Below the pieces are notes generated by a model. That model did no database searches. It saw nothing but the letters and a program-made list of their open reading frames with translations, and had not been told where the DNA came from. From Mycobacteroides chelonae (GTDB lineage Bacteria > Actinomycetota > Actinomycetes > Mycobacteriales > Mycobacteriaceae), in assembly GCA_014204435.1 (NCBI GenBank), contig JACHLF010000001.1:700889-764888 (forward strand): 64,000 nucleotides of DNA. Reading direction: 5' to 3'. A program made the position numbers and the translations under genes. How positions within the stretch are numbered: position 1 is the stretch's first letter; each line of letters opens with the position of its first letter. Shown piece by piece: positions 18,654 through 28,349 of the stretch.

Positions 18654-19058
18654 TTGGAGCGACCCGATTGGGTGCTGGAGACCGGCCTCATGCACTCGCT
18701 TGATCCTGCTGCGGGTCCTGACTATGCCCGTGCGGTCTATCGTGCGGCGCGCAACGGTGCGCGTTGGTTCATCCACTGCTTCTTCACCCACACGGTCAAG
18801 GGAGTGCCCTCGAACCTGGGCGTGGATGAGGGCGAGATTCGTGAACTGCTGGCTGAGGCCGGCTGGACCATCGAGTACTTCGGGACCGGCACTTACGAAT
18901 TCGACTTCGATACGTACGCCGCGACTGCCATGTGGGCCGGACAGCCGGACGACGCAGATTTCCCCGATTCCGTTCGGAGAATGCGAGCGATGCTACCGCT
19001 GATCCCCAACGGTGAGTTCAACGCCGAATTCGGGAGGCATGCCATGAGAGATCAGTGA
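18654..19058 (+). pseudogene. C-terminal remnant of a class I SAM-dependent methyltransferase
   Basis: The frame opens abruptly with VLETGLMHSLDPAAGPDYARAVYRAARNGARWFIHCF, which resembles the second half of a small-molecule methyltransferase (the strand carrying the D-S-G-L-F-H segment and following helices). The SAM-binding GxGxG half is absent upstream, where the Nudix promoter lies instead. The 134-residue piece ends where the broken thiolase begins. A 5' truncation by deletion is the simplest reading. Confidence 0.6.
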
Positions 19059-20232
19059 TCGTCGATGCGGTACGCACCCCCGTCGGCAAGGGAAAGCCCG
19101 GTGGGTCGCTCTCGGGAGTGCACCCGGTCGATCTGCACGCGCACGCCATCCGTGCACTCGTCGAGCGCACCGGCATCGACACGGCCCTTGTCGATGATGT
19201 GATCAGCGGTGCCGTCGGGCAGGTGGGGGAGCAGAGCTCCAACACGGCACGCTGGGCCGCACTGGCCGCCGGGTTGCCGGAGACGCTCCCGGCGGTAACC
19301 GTGGACCGTCGGTGTGGCAGCAGTCAGCAGGCTATCCACTTTGCCGCACAAGGGGCCATCGCCGGCGCCCATGACGTGGTGATCGCCTCCAGGATCGAGT
19401 CGATGAGCCGGGTTCCGATGGGTAGCCAAAGCCAGGGCAAGGATTTCTTCGGTTCCGAAGTTGCCCAACGCTATCCGGAAGGTCTTGTCCCGCAGGGCAT
19501 CAGTGCCGAGCTGATCGCCGGGAAGTGGAACCTCTCGCGTGCGCAGCTGGACGCCTTCTCCGCCGAGAGCAGTCGCCGCGCCGCGCAGGCGTGGGCAGAT
19601 TCGCGCGTGATGTGGTGCCGATCAAGGCGTCCAATGTCGATGGTGATCTGGTCGAGGTGAGTATGGACGAATCCGTGCGGCCGTCGACCACCATCGAGGT
19701 ACTGGCGGGGCTCAAGCCTGCCTTCCGTAACGAGCTGTGGGAGCAGTGCTTCCCGCAGCTCGATTGGAAGGTCACCGCAGGCAACTCCTTGCCGATCAAC
19801 AACGGCGCCTCGGCGGTGCTCATCACATCCAGCGAGAACACCCGACGTCTCGGCCTGACGCCGCGGGCGCGAGTGCATTCGGTCGCAGTGGTGGGCGACG
19901 ATCCGTTGTACATGCTCACCGGGGTCATCCCCGCCACCGCGAAAGTCCTTGACCGCGCCGGGTTGTCCCTGCCGACATCGACGCCTTCGAGGTCAACGAG
20001 GCCTTCGCATCGGTAGTCTTGGCTTGGCATGCCGAGACCGGGGGCCGATGTGATGAAGGTCAACCTCAACGGTGGGGCCACCGCGATCGGTCACCCACTC
20101 GGGGCCAGCGGCGGCGGCCGGCACATGACTACGCTGGTATCGGTGCTGGAGCAGACCGGCGGGCGTTACGGACTGCAAACCATGTGTGAGGAGGGCGGTT
20201 TGGCCAACGTGACCATCATCGAACGGCTCTAG
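19055..20232 (+). pseudogene. Acetyl-CoA acetyltransferase (thiolase), multiply frameshifted
   Basis: Family landmarks are spread over three frames: IVDAVRTPVGKGKPGG at the start, the active-site Cys block VTVDRRCGSSQQAIHF, then (second frame from about 19600) FARDVVPIKAS and GNSLPINNGASAVLI, then (third frame, about 19970-20040) ADIDAFEVNEAFASVV, and finally back in the second frame VNLNGGATAIGHPLGASG. At least three indels are needed. Catalytic Cys and the GHPLG loop are still readable, so decay is recent. It overlaps the end of the truncated methyltransferase. Confidence 0.85.
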
Positions 20233-20248
20233 TACGGCCCCGCGACGA

Positions 20249-21715
20249 TCAGGGAAGCGTCGTGCGCATCAACATCACGTTGTACGCCGACCATAGTGAC
20301 AAGTTGAAGTACAGCTCCTTGCCGGTGGTCCAGGGGTGCAGGTACGGCGCGTAGGGGCCACCCGGCATCTGGGCCTCGGTGACGATCACCTGTGGCGGGC
20401 TCCAGGGGCCTTGCGGCGCCGGGGAGGTAGAGAGCAGGACGTCGCCTTGCTTGTCGCCGTACATCACCAGGTATTTCTTGAGATAGGTGTTGTACTGCGC
20501 CGACATCTCGCCTACCGGGCCCGAGAGGATCGGAGTGGCCGCGTTGGGGTCGCCGGGCACCCAGGAGCCCCTGTCGGTGTTCCAGAACTCATGCCTGCCG
20601 GCATCGGGCAGGTTCCCGGGCAGCGCACGCGAGACGAATGTGGATCCGCTTCGGCCGGAAGGGGTTCCGAAGATGTAGATGTAGCCGTCGTTCCCCTTGA
20701 CGTACGCGGCCTGCTGGAAGTTCTCGTTTCCAGGAGTGAAGGGGACCTGGCTGATGGCGTCGGGGGCGGCCGGACGGATGCTCTGCGGGAACGTCTTCCA
20801 ATTCTGACCGTTGTCATTGGACACGGCGGTGGCCGAGTAGTTGGTGGTCCACTCGCCGGCGCTGTCCCAGCTCTTGATGGACATGTAGTTCATGTACTGC
20901 GTGCGCCCGACCGAGATGGCGGCCGTGGGGATGATGCCTCGCTCCTGGGCCGCCCACTTGATGGGCGGGATGATCTGCTTGGAGTAACCCGGACGTGACT
21001 GCGGGGAACCGGCATACGGGTTGGAGGTCGACCCCTCCGCCACCGCGAGACCACGCGACAGCGACTTGTCCTGAGTGCGCAGCAGCGTGTTGTAGCGCCA
21101 CTGCTGGCTCTTCATTCCGCAGTACCCGTAGGTGTCGCCAAAGGCCATCAGCACCTGGCGGCCGGCGTTATCGCCGTTGTCCCACATGATTCCGAGGTCG
21201 GTGCCGGAGATGCTGAACTTTTGAAGCGTGTTGGCGCCGGTGTCCACACCGGTGACCCAGCCGACGACCGATGTCGTGGGTGAAACGGTAGCCTCCGCGG
21301 CCGGACCGACGGCGGGGGCCGGGGGCGCGGGCGCAACGGCGGCGGCCTGCTGGTCTTGCAGGTTGTTGGGTGAACCGGGCTCCGGCGGATTGGGCAGGGC
21401 CGGCCGTGTCATCTCCTGGGCCCACCCTGACTTCTTCTTGGCGCTCTGCTGGGGCAGGACCTGCTTGAGGATCGCCAGCGGCAGCTTGCCCAGTTCCGGC
21501 AGGGGTGCCTTGTCATTGGCATTGATGGGTCTGCGGCCAATCGGGGGAGCCTGACCGGGCATGCCATCGTCGGGAACGGGGGTGGGTGGCTGTAGGCCCG
21601 CGGCGGGACCGGCACATGGGTCGGCGTAGGCCAGAGGGGCGATGTCGACCGCGACGCTTGATCCGATAACGGCCGAGGTCATCAAGACCACGGAGATTCG
21701 GCGACGCGTCGACAT
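20249..21715 (-). CDS. Secreted DUF4185 domain protein
   Basis: The 488-residue protein has an N-terminal signal peptide (basic RRR start, hydrophobic core, cut near YADPC). A Pro/Ala-rich linker of about 130 residues follows, with KKKSGWAQEMTRP in its middle. The remaining 330 residues look like a DUF4185 beta-propeller-like domain: VTGVDTGANTLQKFSISGTDLGIMWD, FGDTYGYCG, and late NLSLWSAYNVMLMRTTL. Members are exported actinobacterial proteins of unknown or glycosidase-like function. Starts at ATG 21715; divergent from the esterase pair. Confidence 0.82.
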   Translation of the reverse strand: MSTRRRISVVLMTSAVIGSSVAVDIAPLAYADPCAGPAAGLQPPTPVPDDGMPGQAPPIGRRPINANDKAPLPELGKLPLAILKQVLPQQSAKKKSGWAQEMTRPALPNPPEPGSPNNLQDQQAAAVAPAPPAPAVGPAAEATVSPTTSVVGWVTGVDTGANTLQKFSISGTDLGIMWDNGDNAGRQVLMAFGDTYGYCGMKSQQWRYNTLLRTQDKSLSRGLAVAEGSTSNPYAGSPQSRPGYSKQIIPPIKWAAQERGIIPTAAISVGRTQYMNYMSIKSWDSAGEWTTNYSATAVSNDNGQNWKTFPQSIRPAAPDAISQVPFTPGNENFQQAAYVKGNDGYIYIFGTPSGRSGSTFVSRALPGNLPDAGRHEFWNTDRGSWVPGDPNAATPILSGPVGEMSAQYNTYLKKYLVMYGDKQGDVLLSTSPAPQGPWSPPQVIVTEAQMPGGPYAPYLHPWTTGKELYFNLSLWSAYNVMLMRTTLP

Positions 21716-21974
21716 GTCAGACCTTCCGGGGAGGACGTCACACCGACGTCAGCAATTGACTCCCGTGACGATAGTGTCCGGTGGGGCCAATGTGGCTATT
21801 GGTGCATCGATAGGTACGGTCCCGTGACCGTGCCGAAACCGAGCGGATCGGGTCTCGCTGATTTCTGGAGGCGATGATCAGTTATCTGTGGCAGGTGGTG
21901 TTGCTGCACACGAATTGCCTGGATTTAGCCCACTAGTCCCGCTGCCGAGGCTATGGACAGCTATCTTGACTCCC

Positions 21975-23495
21975 ATGGCTTCAGGGTCGAAGACGCCCAT
22001 TGTCCGGGTGAGCACCTCCCGCGGCACCGTCGAAGGGTTCGTGCGAGGAGGTGTGCGGCGCTTCCGGTCCATTCCCTACGCCCGTCCGCCGATCGGATTG
22101 CTGCGTCTGCGTGCGCCGCAACCGGCGTTGCCCTGGGACGGTGTGCGCGACTGCACCGAGTTCGGCGCGGCGGCTCCCCAGCAGCGCCGCTACCGGGTGC
22201 TGGGGCCGGGGCGCGTCCAGCGGGCCAGCGAGGACTGCCTGACGGTCAACGTCGTGGCGCCCGATCGTCCGTCCAACGAACCACTGCCCGTCATGTTCTT
22301 CATCTATGGCGGCGGCTATCTGCTGGGCAGCTCGGCGACTCCGCTGTACGACGGCGGCTCACTGGCCCGCCGCGGGTGTGTCTACGTCTCGGTGAACTAC
22401 CGGGTGGGTGCGTTGGGCGCGCTGGACCTGTCGTCGCTGTCGGATCGCGACCACACCATCGAGGGCAACCTGTTTCTGCGCGATGTGGTGCTGGCGCTGC
22501 AGTGGGTGCACGACAACATCAGGGCCTTCGGCGGCGATCCGGACAACGTGACGATCTTCGGGGAAAGTGCGGGGGCGCACTGCGTCGAGACTTTGATGGC
22601 CACGCCCGCGGCCGCGGGTCTGTTTCACCGCGCGATCTGCCAGAGCACCGCCAGTGGCATGGCGGTACCCGCCGAGTCCGCCGCTCTGTACGCGCAGAAG
22701 TTCGCGAAGTGTCTCGGTGCCACACCGGAATCGGCAGCGGACACGGTGCTGCGGGCCACGCCCGCCGAACTCGGTGCCGCGCTCAACGCGCTGATCGCCG
22801 ACATCGTGACCAACATGCCGGGCGGTTCGTTCGCGATCGGCCCGTGCATCGATGGCCACTATCTGCCACTGCATCCCGTTGAGGCGATGGAACGCGGTGA
22901 GGCACATCGTGTTCCGTTGATCGTCGGCCACAACGCCGACGAGGCTAAGCTGTTTACCCGGGTCCTGAAGATGATGCCGCTGTCCGAGGAGGCGTTAGAG
23001 GGCATGCTGGTGCGGGGTGGACCGGGGCATCGTGATCGCATCGTGGCCGCATATCCGGGGTATCCGCAGCGTTCGGCGCGTGTGAAGCTGGCCGGCGACA
23101 TGAACTTTTCCACGGCGGCCTGGCAAATGGCGGAGGCCCACCACAGGTATGCGCCGGTGTACTTCTACCGCTACGACTATGCGCCCGGGGTGCTGCGCAT
23201 GGCCGGCATGGGGGCCACCCATGCCACAGAACTGCTCGCGGTGTTCGATAGTTATCGCGGCGCGATGGGCACGGTGATGGCGGGCGCGCTCGGCCGCCGC
23301 GACGCCGTCCGGGTCAGCAATGACGTGCAACGGCGATGGCTTGCCTTCGCGCGCTGTGGAATTCCCGGCGATGGCTGGCCCGCCTACGAGCCGCCCGATC
23401 GCCCGGTGATGGTGTTCGACCATGCCACCCGGGTGGAGCTGGACCCGGAGGCTACTCGGCGCGCGGCGTGGGAGGGGTTCAGCCTCACCCTCTGA
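21975..23495 (+). CDS. Type B carboxylesterase (first of tandem pair)
   Basis: Alpha/beta-hydrolase that cleaves carboxylic esters. The nucleophile motif FGESAGAH places Ser at about residue 198. The oxyanion region FFIYGGGYLLGSS and the late GATHATELL segment (likely catalytic His) are also present; the acid is probably in ADEAKLF. About 506 residues from ATG 21975; an earlier in-frame start at 21888 would add 29 residues unlike the paralogue next door. No signal peptide is seen. It is followed 55 bases later by a paralogue in the same orientation. Confidence 0.88.
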   Translation: MASGSKTPIVRVSTSRGTVEGFVRGGVRRFRSIPYARPPIGLLRLRAPQPALPWDGVRDCTEFGAAAPQQRRYRVLGPGRVQRASEDCLTVNVVAPDRPSNEPLPVMFFIYGGGYLLGSSATPLYDGGSLARRGCVYVSVNYRVGALGALDLSSLSDRDHTIEGNLFLRDVVLALQWVHDNIRAFGGDPDNVTIFGESAGAHCVETLMATPAAAGLFHRAICQSTASGMAVPAESAALYAQKFAKCLGATPESAADTVLRATPAELGAALNALIADIVTNMPGGSFAIGPCIDGHYLPLHPVEAMERGEAHRVPLIVGHNADEAKLFTRVLKMMPLSEEALEGMLVRGGPGHRDRIVAAYPGYPQRSARVKLAGDMNFSTAAWQMAEAHHRYAPVYFYRYDYAPGVLRMAGMGATHATELLAVFDSYRGAMGTVMAGALGRRDAVRVSNDVQRRWLAFARCGIPGDGWPAYEPPDRPVMVFDHATRVELDPEATRRAAWEGFSLTL

Positions 23496-23550
23496 CCCGC
23501 CAGGAAATCCGCCATTGTGGGCCAACCGGTTGGTTACTTAGGATGTGCCG

Positions 23551-25056
23551 ATGGCAAAGAAGCCCATCCGCATCAACACCGTCAACGGCACCATCGAGGG
23601 GTTTACCCGTGGCGGCGTGCACCGCTTTCGTGGGATTCCCTACGCCGAGCCGCCGGTGGGTGCGTTGCGCCTGCGGGCTCCCCGCCCGGCCAGGCCGTGG
23701 ACGGGGGTGCGCACGTGTCGGACTTGGGGTGCGGCCTCCATCCAACAGCACCGTTACGCCATCATCCTGCCCGGCAAGCCGCAGAAGCTCAGCGAGGACT
23801 GCCTGACCCTCAACGTCGTCGCCCCCGAGGGGCCGTTCAGCGGTCCGCTGCCGGTCATGTTGTTCATTCACGGCGGCGGGTACTTCCTGGGCAGCTCAGC
23901 CACCCCGCTGTATGACGGGGCGAGCCTGGCGCGGCAGGGCTGTGTGTACGTCTCGGTCAACTACCGCCTGGGTGGGCTTGGATGCGTTGATCTTTCGTCC
24001 TTGTCGGACGAGAAGCACACCATCGACAGCAACCTGTATCTACGCGACCTGGTGATGGCGCTGCAGTGGGTGCACGACAACATCGGCGCGTTCGGCGGAG
24101 ACCCCAACAACGTCACGATCTTCGGCGAGAGTGCCGGCTCGCACGCGGTGAACACCCTGCTCGCGGTCCCGTCGGCCGCGGGTCTGTTCCATCGGGCCAT
24201 CTGTCAGAGCACGGCGAGCGGTCTGGTGGTCAGCGCCGAGGACGCGGCGGTGAACGCACGCCAGTTCGCGAAGTATCTGGGTGCCACCGACTCGAACGCC
24301 GCCGAAACCGTGCTCTCGGCCACGCCGAAGGATCTGGTGAAGGCTTTGTTCCGGCTTATCGGGTCGGCCAAACATGTGCCGGGGCTCTCGCTGCGCATCG
24401 GGCCCAGCGTCGACGGTGACGTACTGCCGCTGGACCCTATCGAGGCAATGGAACGCGGTGAGTCGCATCGTGTTCCGCTGATCATCGGGTACAACGCCGA
24501 AGAGGCGACGTTGTTCACCAAGGTGCTCAAGATCTTGCCAATCACGCCGGAGGCCATCGAGCACTCGTTGTCCAAGGGCGGACCCGAATACGTCCAGCGG
24601 ATCGTCGGTGGCTATGACGGCTATCCCGCGGAGAAGGCGATTCTGCGGCTGGCGGGAGATCTGGCCTTCGGTTCGGCGGCGTGGCGAGTTGCCGAGGCGC
24701 ACGGCCGCAACGCACCGACGTACTTCTACCGGTACGACTACGCCACGCGTGCGTTGCGCCGGTACGGGCTGGGCCCCACCCACGCCATCGAGCTGCTCGC
24801 GGTCTTCGGCACCTATCGGACGGTTGCCGCGCCGTTCCTCGCCGGGCGCAAGGACCGTGCTGCCGCGCGTGCCGTCAGCGACGAGATGCAGAGGCGGTGG
24901 CTGGCATTCGCACGCACCGGAGTGCCTGGCGACGGTTGGCCCGCCCACACGGTGCCCGATCGTCAGGTGTTGATCATCGACAGTCCGTCGCGGCTGCAGT
25001 CCGATCCCGACGCCGACCGGCGTCCGTTGTGGCAGGACGTCACCTCCATCGCCTGA
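23551..25056 (+). CDS. Type B carboxylesterase (second of tandem pair)
   Basis: 501-residue esterase, closely similar along its length to the preceding gene (shared blocks include GVHRFRGIPYAEPPVGALRL, SEDCLTLNVVAPEGP, IHGGGYFLGSSATPLYDG, AICQSTASG). The nucleophile block is FGESAGSH and the His block is GPTHAIELL. Start ATG 23551 has AGGA seven bases upstream. The two genes are a tandem duplication that has diverged, perhaps to different ester substrates. Confidence 0.88.
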   Translation: MAKKPIRINTVNGTIEGFTRGGVHRFRGIPYAEPPVGALRLRAPRPARPWTGVRTCRTWGAASIQQHRYAIILPGKPQKLSEDCLTLNVVAPEGPFSGPLPVMLFIHGGGYFLGSSATPLYDGASLARQGCVYVSVNYRLGGLGCVDLSSLSDEKHTIDSNLYLRDLVMALQWVHDNIGAFGGDPNNVTIFGESAGSHAVNTLLAVPSAAGLFHRAICQSTASGLVVSAEDAAVNARQFAKYLGATDSNAAETVLSATPKDLVKALFRLIGSAKHVPGLSLRIGPSVDGDVLPLDPIEAMERGESHRVPLIIGYNAEEATLFTKVLKILPITPEAIEHSLSKGGPEYVQRIVGGYDGYPAEKAILRLAGDLAFGSAAWRVAEAHGRNAPTYFYRYDYATRALRRYGLGPTHAIELLAVFGTYRTVAAPFLAGRKDRAAARAVSDEMQRRWLAFARTGVPGDGWPAHTVPDRQVLIIDSPSRLQSDPDADRRPLWQDVTSIA

Positions 25057-25082
25057 CCTGTGCGCGGCGGTACGTTGGGCTC

Positions 25083-25406
25083 ATGATCATCGTGACGAGC
25101 AACGACATCCCCGGATACACGATCGCTGCGGTCTTCGGAGAGGTCTTCGGCCTCACTGTGCGGTCGCGGCACATCGGCTCCAACCTGGCCGCCTCGTTCA
25201 AGTCCATCGCCGGTGGCGAGCTCAAGGGCATCACCCAGTTGCTGCACGAGAGCCGTCGCGAAGCGTTGTCGCGGCTGGCGGCCGAGGCGGAGGCGCGCGG
25301 CGCCAATGCCGTGGTCGCGTTCCGTTTCGAGACCACCGAGTACGCCAATACGGGCGTCGAGGTGTGCGCGTACGGGACTGCCGTCGGCATCCAGCCCCTC
25401 CAATAG
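25083..25406 (+). CDS. YbjQ/UPF0145 family protein
   Basis: 107 residues matching the small YbjQ (heavy-metal-binding-like) family: [45 protein letters not shown], and [18 protein letters not shown]. These proteins form pentameric rings; their role is unknown. It lies between the esterases and pgm, all on the same strand, with short gaps. Confidence 0.88.
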   Translation: MIIVTSNDIPGYTIAAVFGEVFGLTVRSRHIGSNLAASFKSIAGGELKGITQLLHESRREALSRLAAEAEARGANAVVAFRFETTEYANTGVEVCAYGTAVGIQPLQ

Positions 25407-25455
25407 CGGCCGTTCGGTAAGACACGGTTCATCTGATCCGGGCAGAATCAAGCGG

Positions 25456-27087
25456 GTGAGCAACGCGCGCGCCGGACAGCCGGCCCAGCCGGAAGACCTC
25501 ATCGACATCGCCCACGTGGTGACCGCGTACTACGCGATCGAGCCGGATCCGGGGAACGTGGCGCAGCAGGTGGCCTTCGGCACTTCGGGGCACCGCGGAT
25601 CGAGTCTCGATGGCGCCTTCAACGAGGCGCATATCGTGGCGACCACCGCGGCGATCGTCGAATACCGCTCTTCGCAGGGCATTACCGGGCCGCTGTTCAT
25701 CGGCCGCGACACCCATGCGCTCTCCGAACCGGCCTGGACCAGTGCGCTGGAGGTCTTGGTCGCCAACGACGTTGTGGTCGCGGTGGATTCGCGTGATCGA
25801 TACACGCCGACTCCGGCCGTCAGCCACGCGATCCTGCGACACAATCACGGCAACCCGGCCGATCGTGCCGACGGGATCGTCGTCACTCCCTCGCACAATC
25901 CGCCCCGCGACGGCGGGTTCAAATACAACCCGCCGCACGGTGGCCCCGCAGACACCGACGCTACGGGGGCGATCGCCGCGCGCGCCAACGAGATTCTGCG
26001 CACGGGCTGGCGCTCGGTGAAACGTGTCCCTCTCTCGCGGGCACTGAAATCGTTGCAGCGGTACGACTTCCAGCAGATCTATGTAGATGATCTGGTCAAC
26101 GTCATCGACCTCGACGTCATCAAGAACGCGGGGATCCAGATCGGCGCCGACCCGCTCGGCGGGGCCAGCGTCGACTACTGGGCTGCCATCGCCGAGCGGT
26201 GGTCGCTGGGGCTGACCGTGGTGAACCCGCTGGTCGATGCGACGTGGCGTTTCATGAACCTTGACCACGACGGCAAGATCCGCATGGACTGCTCCTCACC
26301 GGATGCGATGGCCTCACTGGCGGCCTCGCGAGATAAGTACCAGATCGCGACCGGCAACGACGCCGACTCCGACCGGCACGGCATCGTGACCCCCGACGCG
26401 GGGCTGATGAACCCTAACCACTACCTGGCGGTGGCCATCGAGTATCTGTTCAGCCATCGCAGCAGCTGGGCCGAAGGGACGGCGGTGGGCAAGACGCTGG
26501 TGAGCTCGTCGATCATCGACCGGGTGGTGGCGGGCCTGGGCCGAACCCTGATCGAGGTACCGGTTGGCTTCAAGTGGTTTGTCGATGGGTTAATCAGCGG
26601 GACAATCGGTTTCAGCGGAGAGGAAAGCGCCGGAGCGTCCTTCCTGCGTCGCGACGGATCGGTATGGACCACCGACAAGGACGGCATCACCGCTGCTTTG
26701 CTGGCCTCGGAGATCCTGGCGGTGACAGGGGATACGCCGTCGCAGCGTTACCGCGACCTGACCGAGAAATACGGTGCCCCAACGTATGCGCGCGTGGACG
26801 TGCCCGCCGACCGCGGGCAGAAGGCGGTGCTGAGCAAGCTTTCTCCGGAGCAGGTGAGTCTCACCGAACTGGCCGGAGAACCCATTGTCGCCACACTGAC
26901 CAATGCGCCGGGTAACGGGGCACCCATCGGCGGGCTCAAGGTTGTCACCGAAAATGCCTGGTTCGCGGCCCGACCGTCGGGCACCGAGGATGTATACAAG
27001 ATCTATGCAGAATCATTCAAGGGTGCCGAGCACTTGAGTCAGGTCCAGGACGCGGCTCGCGAGGCGGTGTGGGCGGTTATCGGTTGA
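25456..27087 (+). CDS. pgm: Phosphoglucomutase (alpha-D-glucose phosphate-specific)
   Basis: Interconverts glucose 1-phosphate and glucose 6-phosphate, linking glycolysis to glycogen, trehalose and cell-wall sugar supply. The phosphoserine loop [11 protein letters not shown], the Mg-binding [10 protein letters not shown], the sugar-binding GEESAGASF and the phosphate-binding [12 protein letters not shown] are all present in order. 543 residues from GTG 25456. The MFS transporter gene starts within its last codons. Confidence 0.95.
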   Translation: MSNARAGQPAQPEDLIDIAHVVTAYYAIEPDPGNVAQQVAFGTSGHRGSSLDGAFNEAHIVATTAAIVEYRSSQGITGPLFIGRDTHALSEPAWTSALEVLVANDVVVAVDSRDRYTPTPAVSHAILRHNHGNPADRADGIVVTPSHNPPRDGGFKYNPPHGGPADTDATGAIAARANEILRTGWRSVKRVPLSRALKSLQRYDFQQIYVDDLVNVIDLDVIKNAGIQIGADPLGGASVDYWAAIAERWSLGLTVVNPLVDATWRFMNLDHDGKIRMDCSSPDAMASLAASRDKYQIATGNDADSDRHGIVTPDAGLMNPNHYLAVAIEYLFSHRSSWAEGTAVGKTLVSSSIIDRVVAGLGRTLIEVPVGFKWFVDGLISGTIGFSGEESAGASFLRRDGSVWTTDKDGITAALLASEILAVTGDTPSQRYRDLTEKYGAPTYARVDVPADRGQKAVLSKLSPEQVSLTELAGEPIVATLTNAPGNGAPIGGLKVVTENAWFAARPSGTEDVYKIYAESFKGAEHLSQVQDAAREAVWAVIG

Positions 27088-28349
27088 GCGGCCGTCTCGA
27101 CTGCGATGTAGACGTAAAGCCGCGCCTGCCCTGGGAGATCTGGGTTCTTGTCGTCGCGAGTTTGGTGATTGCGCTCGGGTTTGGAGTGGTGGCGCCCGCG
27201 CTGCCGCAGTACGCGCGTAGCTTCGGGGTGAGTGTGACTGCGGCGACTGCGGTCGTGAGCTCGTTCGCAGCGTTTCGGTTGGTTTTCGCACCCGCCGCCG
27301 GTGCGCTGGTGCAGCGGCTAGGGGAGCGCTGGGTTTATATGTCCGGGCTACTGATCGTCGCGGTGTCCACCGGTATTTGTGCCTTCGTGCATAGCTATTG
27401 GCAGCTGTTGGTGTTTCGGTCACTCGGCGGTGTCGGCTCTACCATGTTCACCGTGTCGGCGGCGGCACTGTTGGTGCGCATCGCGCCCGAGAGGATTCGG
27501 GGGCGTGCCCAGGGACTGTATGGGTCGAGCTTTCTGCTGGGCATGGTGGCCGGGCCAGCGTTGGGTAGTGCTGTTGTGGGGCTCAGCCTTTCGGCCCCAT
27601 TCATCATCTACTCGGCGGCGCTGGTGATCGTTGTCGTGCTGGTCTATTTTGGGCTGCGGCATTCGACCTTGTTGGAAGTCGCCGACGAGCACCACGGCAC
27701 CCCGGTGACGTTGAGCTCCGCGCTGCACCATCGAACGTACCTGGCCGCGTTGATGTCGAATTTCAGTACGGGCTGGGCGATCTTCGGGATTCGCGGTGCG
27801 CTGCTGCCGTTGTTGGTCATTGAGGCGCTACATCAGCGGCCGGGCGCAGCGGGCCTAGTGTTTGCAGCGTTTGCCGCCGGGGATGTGTTCACCGCTTTCC
27901 TGGCTGGGTCGTGGTCCGATGACATCGGGCGTAAGCCGCTGGTGGTCGCCGGGCTGGTGGTGTGCGGGTCGACCGTGGTGGCTATGGGTTTTACGTCCTC
28001 GTTGACGGTGCTCATCGTGCTTTCGCTCATCGGTGGCATCGGCGCCGGCCTGTATGCCTCGCCACAGCAGGCCGCCGTGGCCGATGTGGTGGGTAGCCGG
28101 GGTCGGGCGGGAACCGCGCTGGCGACCTTCCAGATGACCTCCGACATCGGGCTGGTGATCGGGCCCATGGTGGCCGGGGTGATTGTCGAACGCGCATCCT
28201 ATGGATGGGCGTTCGTCGTGGGCGGGGCGATGCCGCTGATCGCGGCAGTGGCGTGGCTGTTCGCACCCGAGACGCTGGGGAGACTTGCGTCACCGCAGGT
28301 TAGGAGTATGCAGGAAGTAGCCGAGGATGTCGGTGGCCCTGAGCGCTGA
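27069..28349 (+). CDS. MFS transporter (DHA1-like)
   Basis: About 420 residues with twelve hydrophobic segments in two halves. MFS motif A-like loops appear as [14 protein letters not shown] and [14 protein letters not shown], typical of drug/proton antiporters. The start is uncertain: GTG 27069 overlaps pgm by 19 bases, and TTG 27084 is also possible. The 3' end (after 28290) is also covered by the integrase frame on the opposite strand. Substrate unknown; drug or metabolite export is an inference. Confidence 0.85.
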   Translation: MGGYRLSGRLDCDVDVKPRLPWEIWVLVVASLVIALGFGVVAPALPQYARSFGVSVTAATAVVSSFAAFRLVFAPAAGALVQRLGERWVYMSGLLIVAVSTGICAFVHSYWQLLVFRSLGGVGSTMFTVSAAALLVRIAPERIRGRAQGLYGSSFLLGMVAGPALGSAVVGLSLSAPFIIYSAALVIVVVLVYFGLRHSTLLEVADEHHGTPVTLSSALHHRTYLAALMSNFSTGWAIFGIRGALLPLLVIEALHQRPGAAGLVFAAFAAGDVFTAFLAGSWSDDIGRKPLVVAGLVVCGSTVVAMGFTSSLTVLIVLSLIGGIGAGLYASPQQAAVADVVGSRGRAGTALATFQMTSDIGLVIGPMVAGVIVERASYGWAFVVGGAMPLIAAVAWLFAPETLGRLASPQVRSMQEVAEDVGGPER

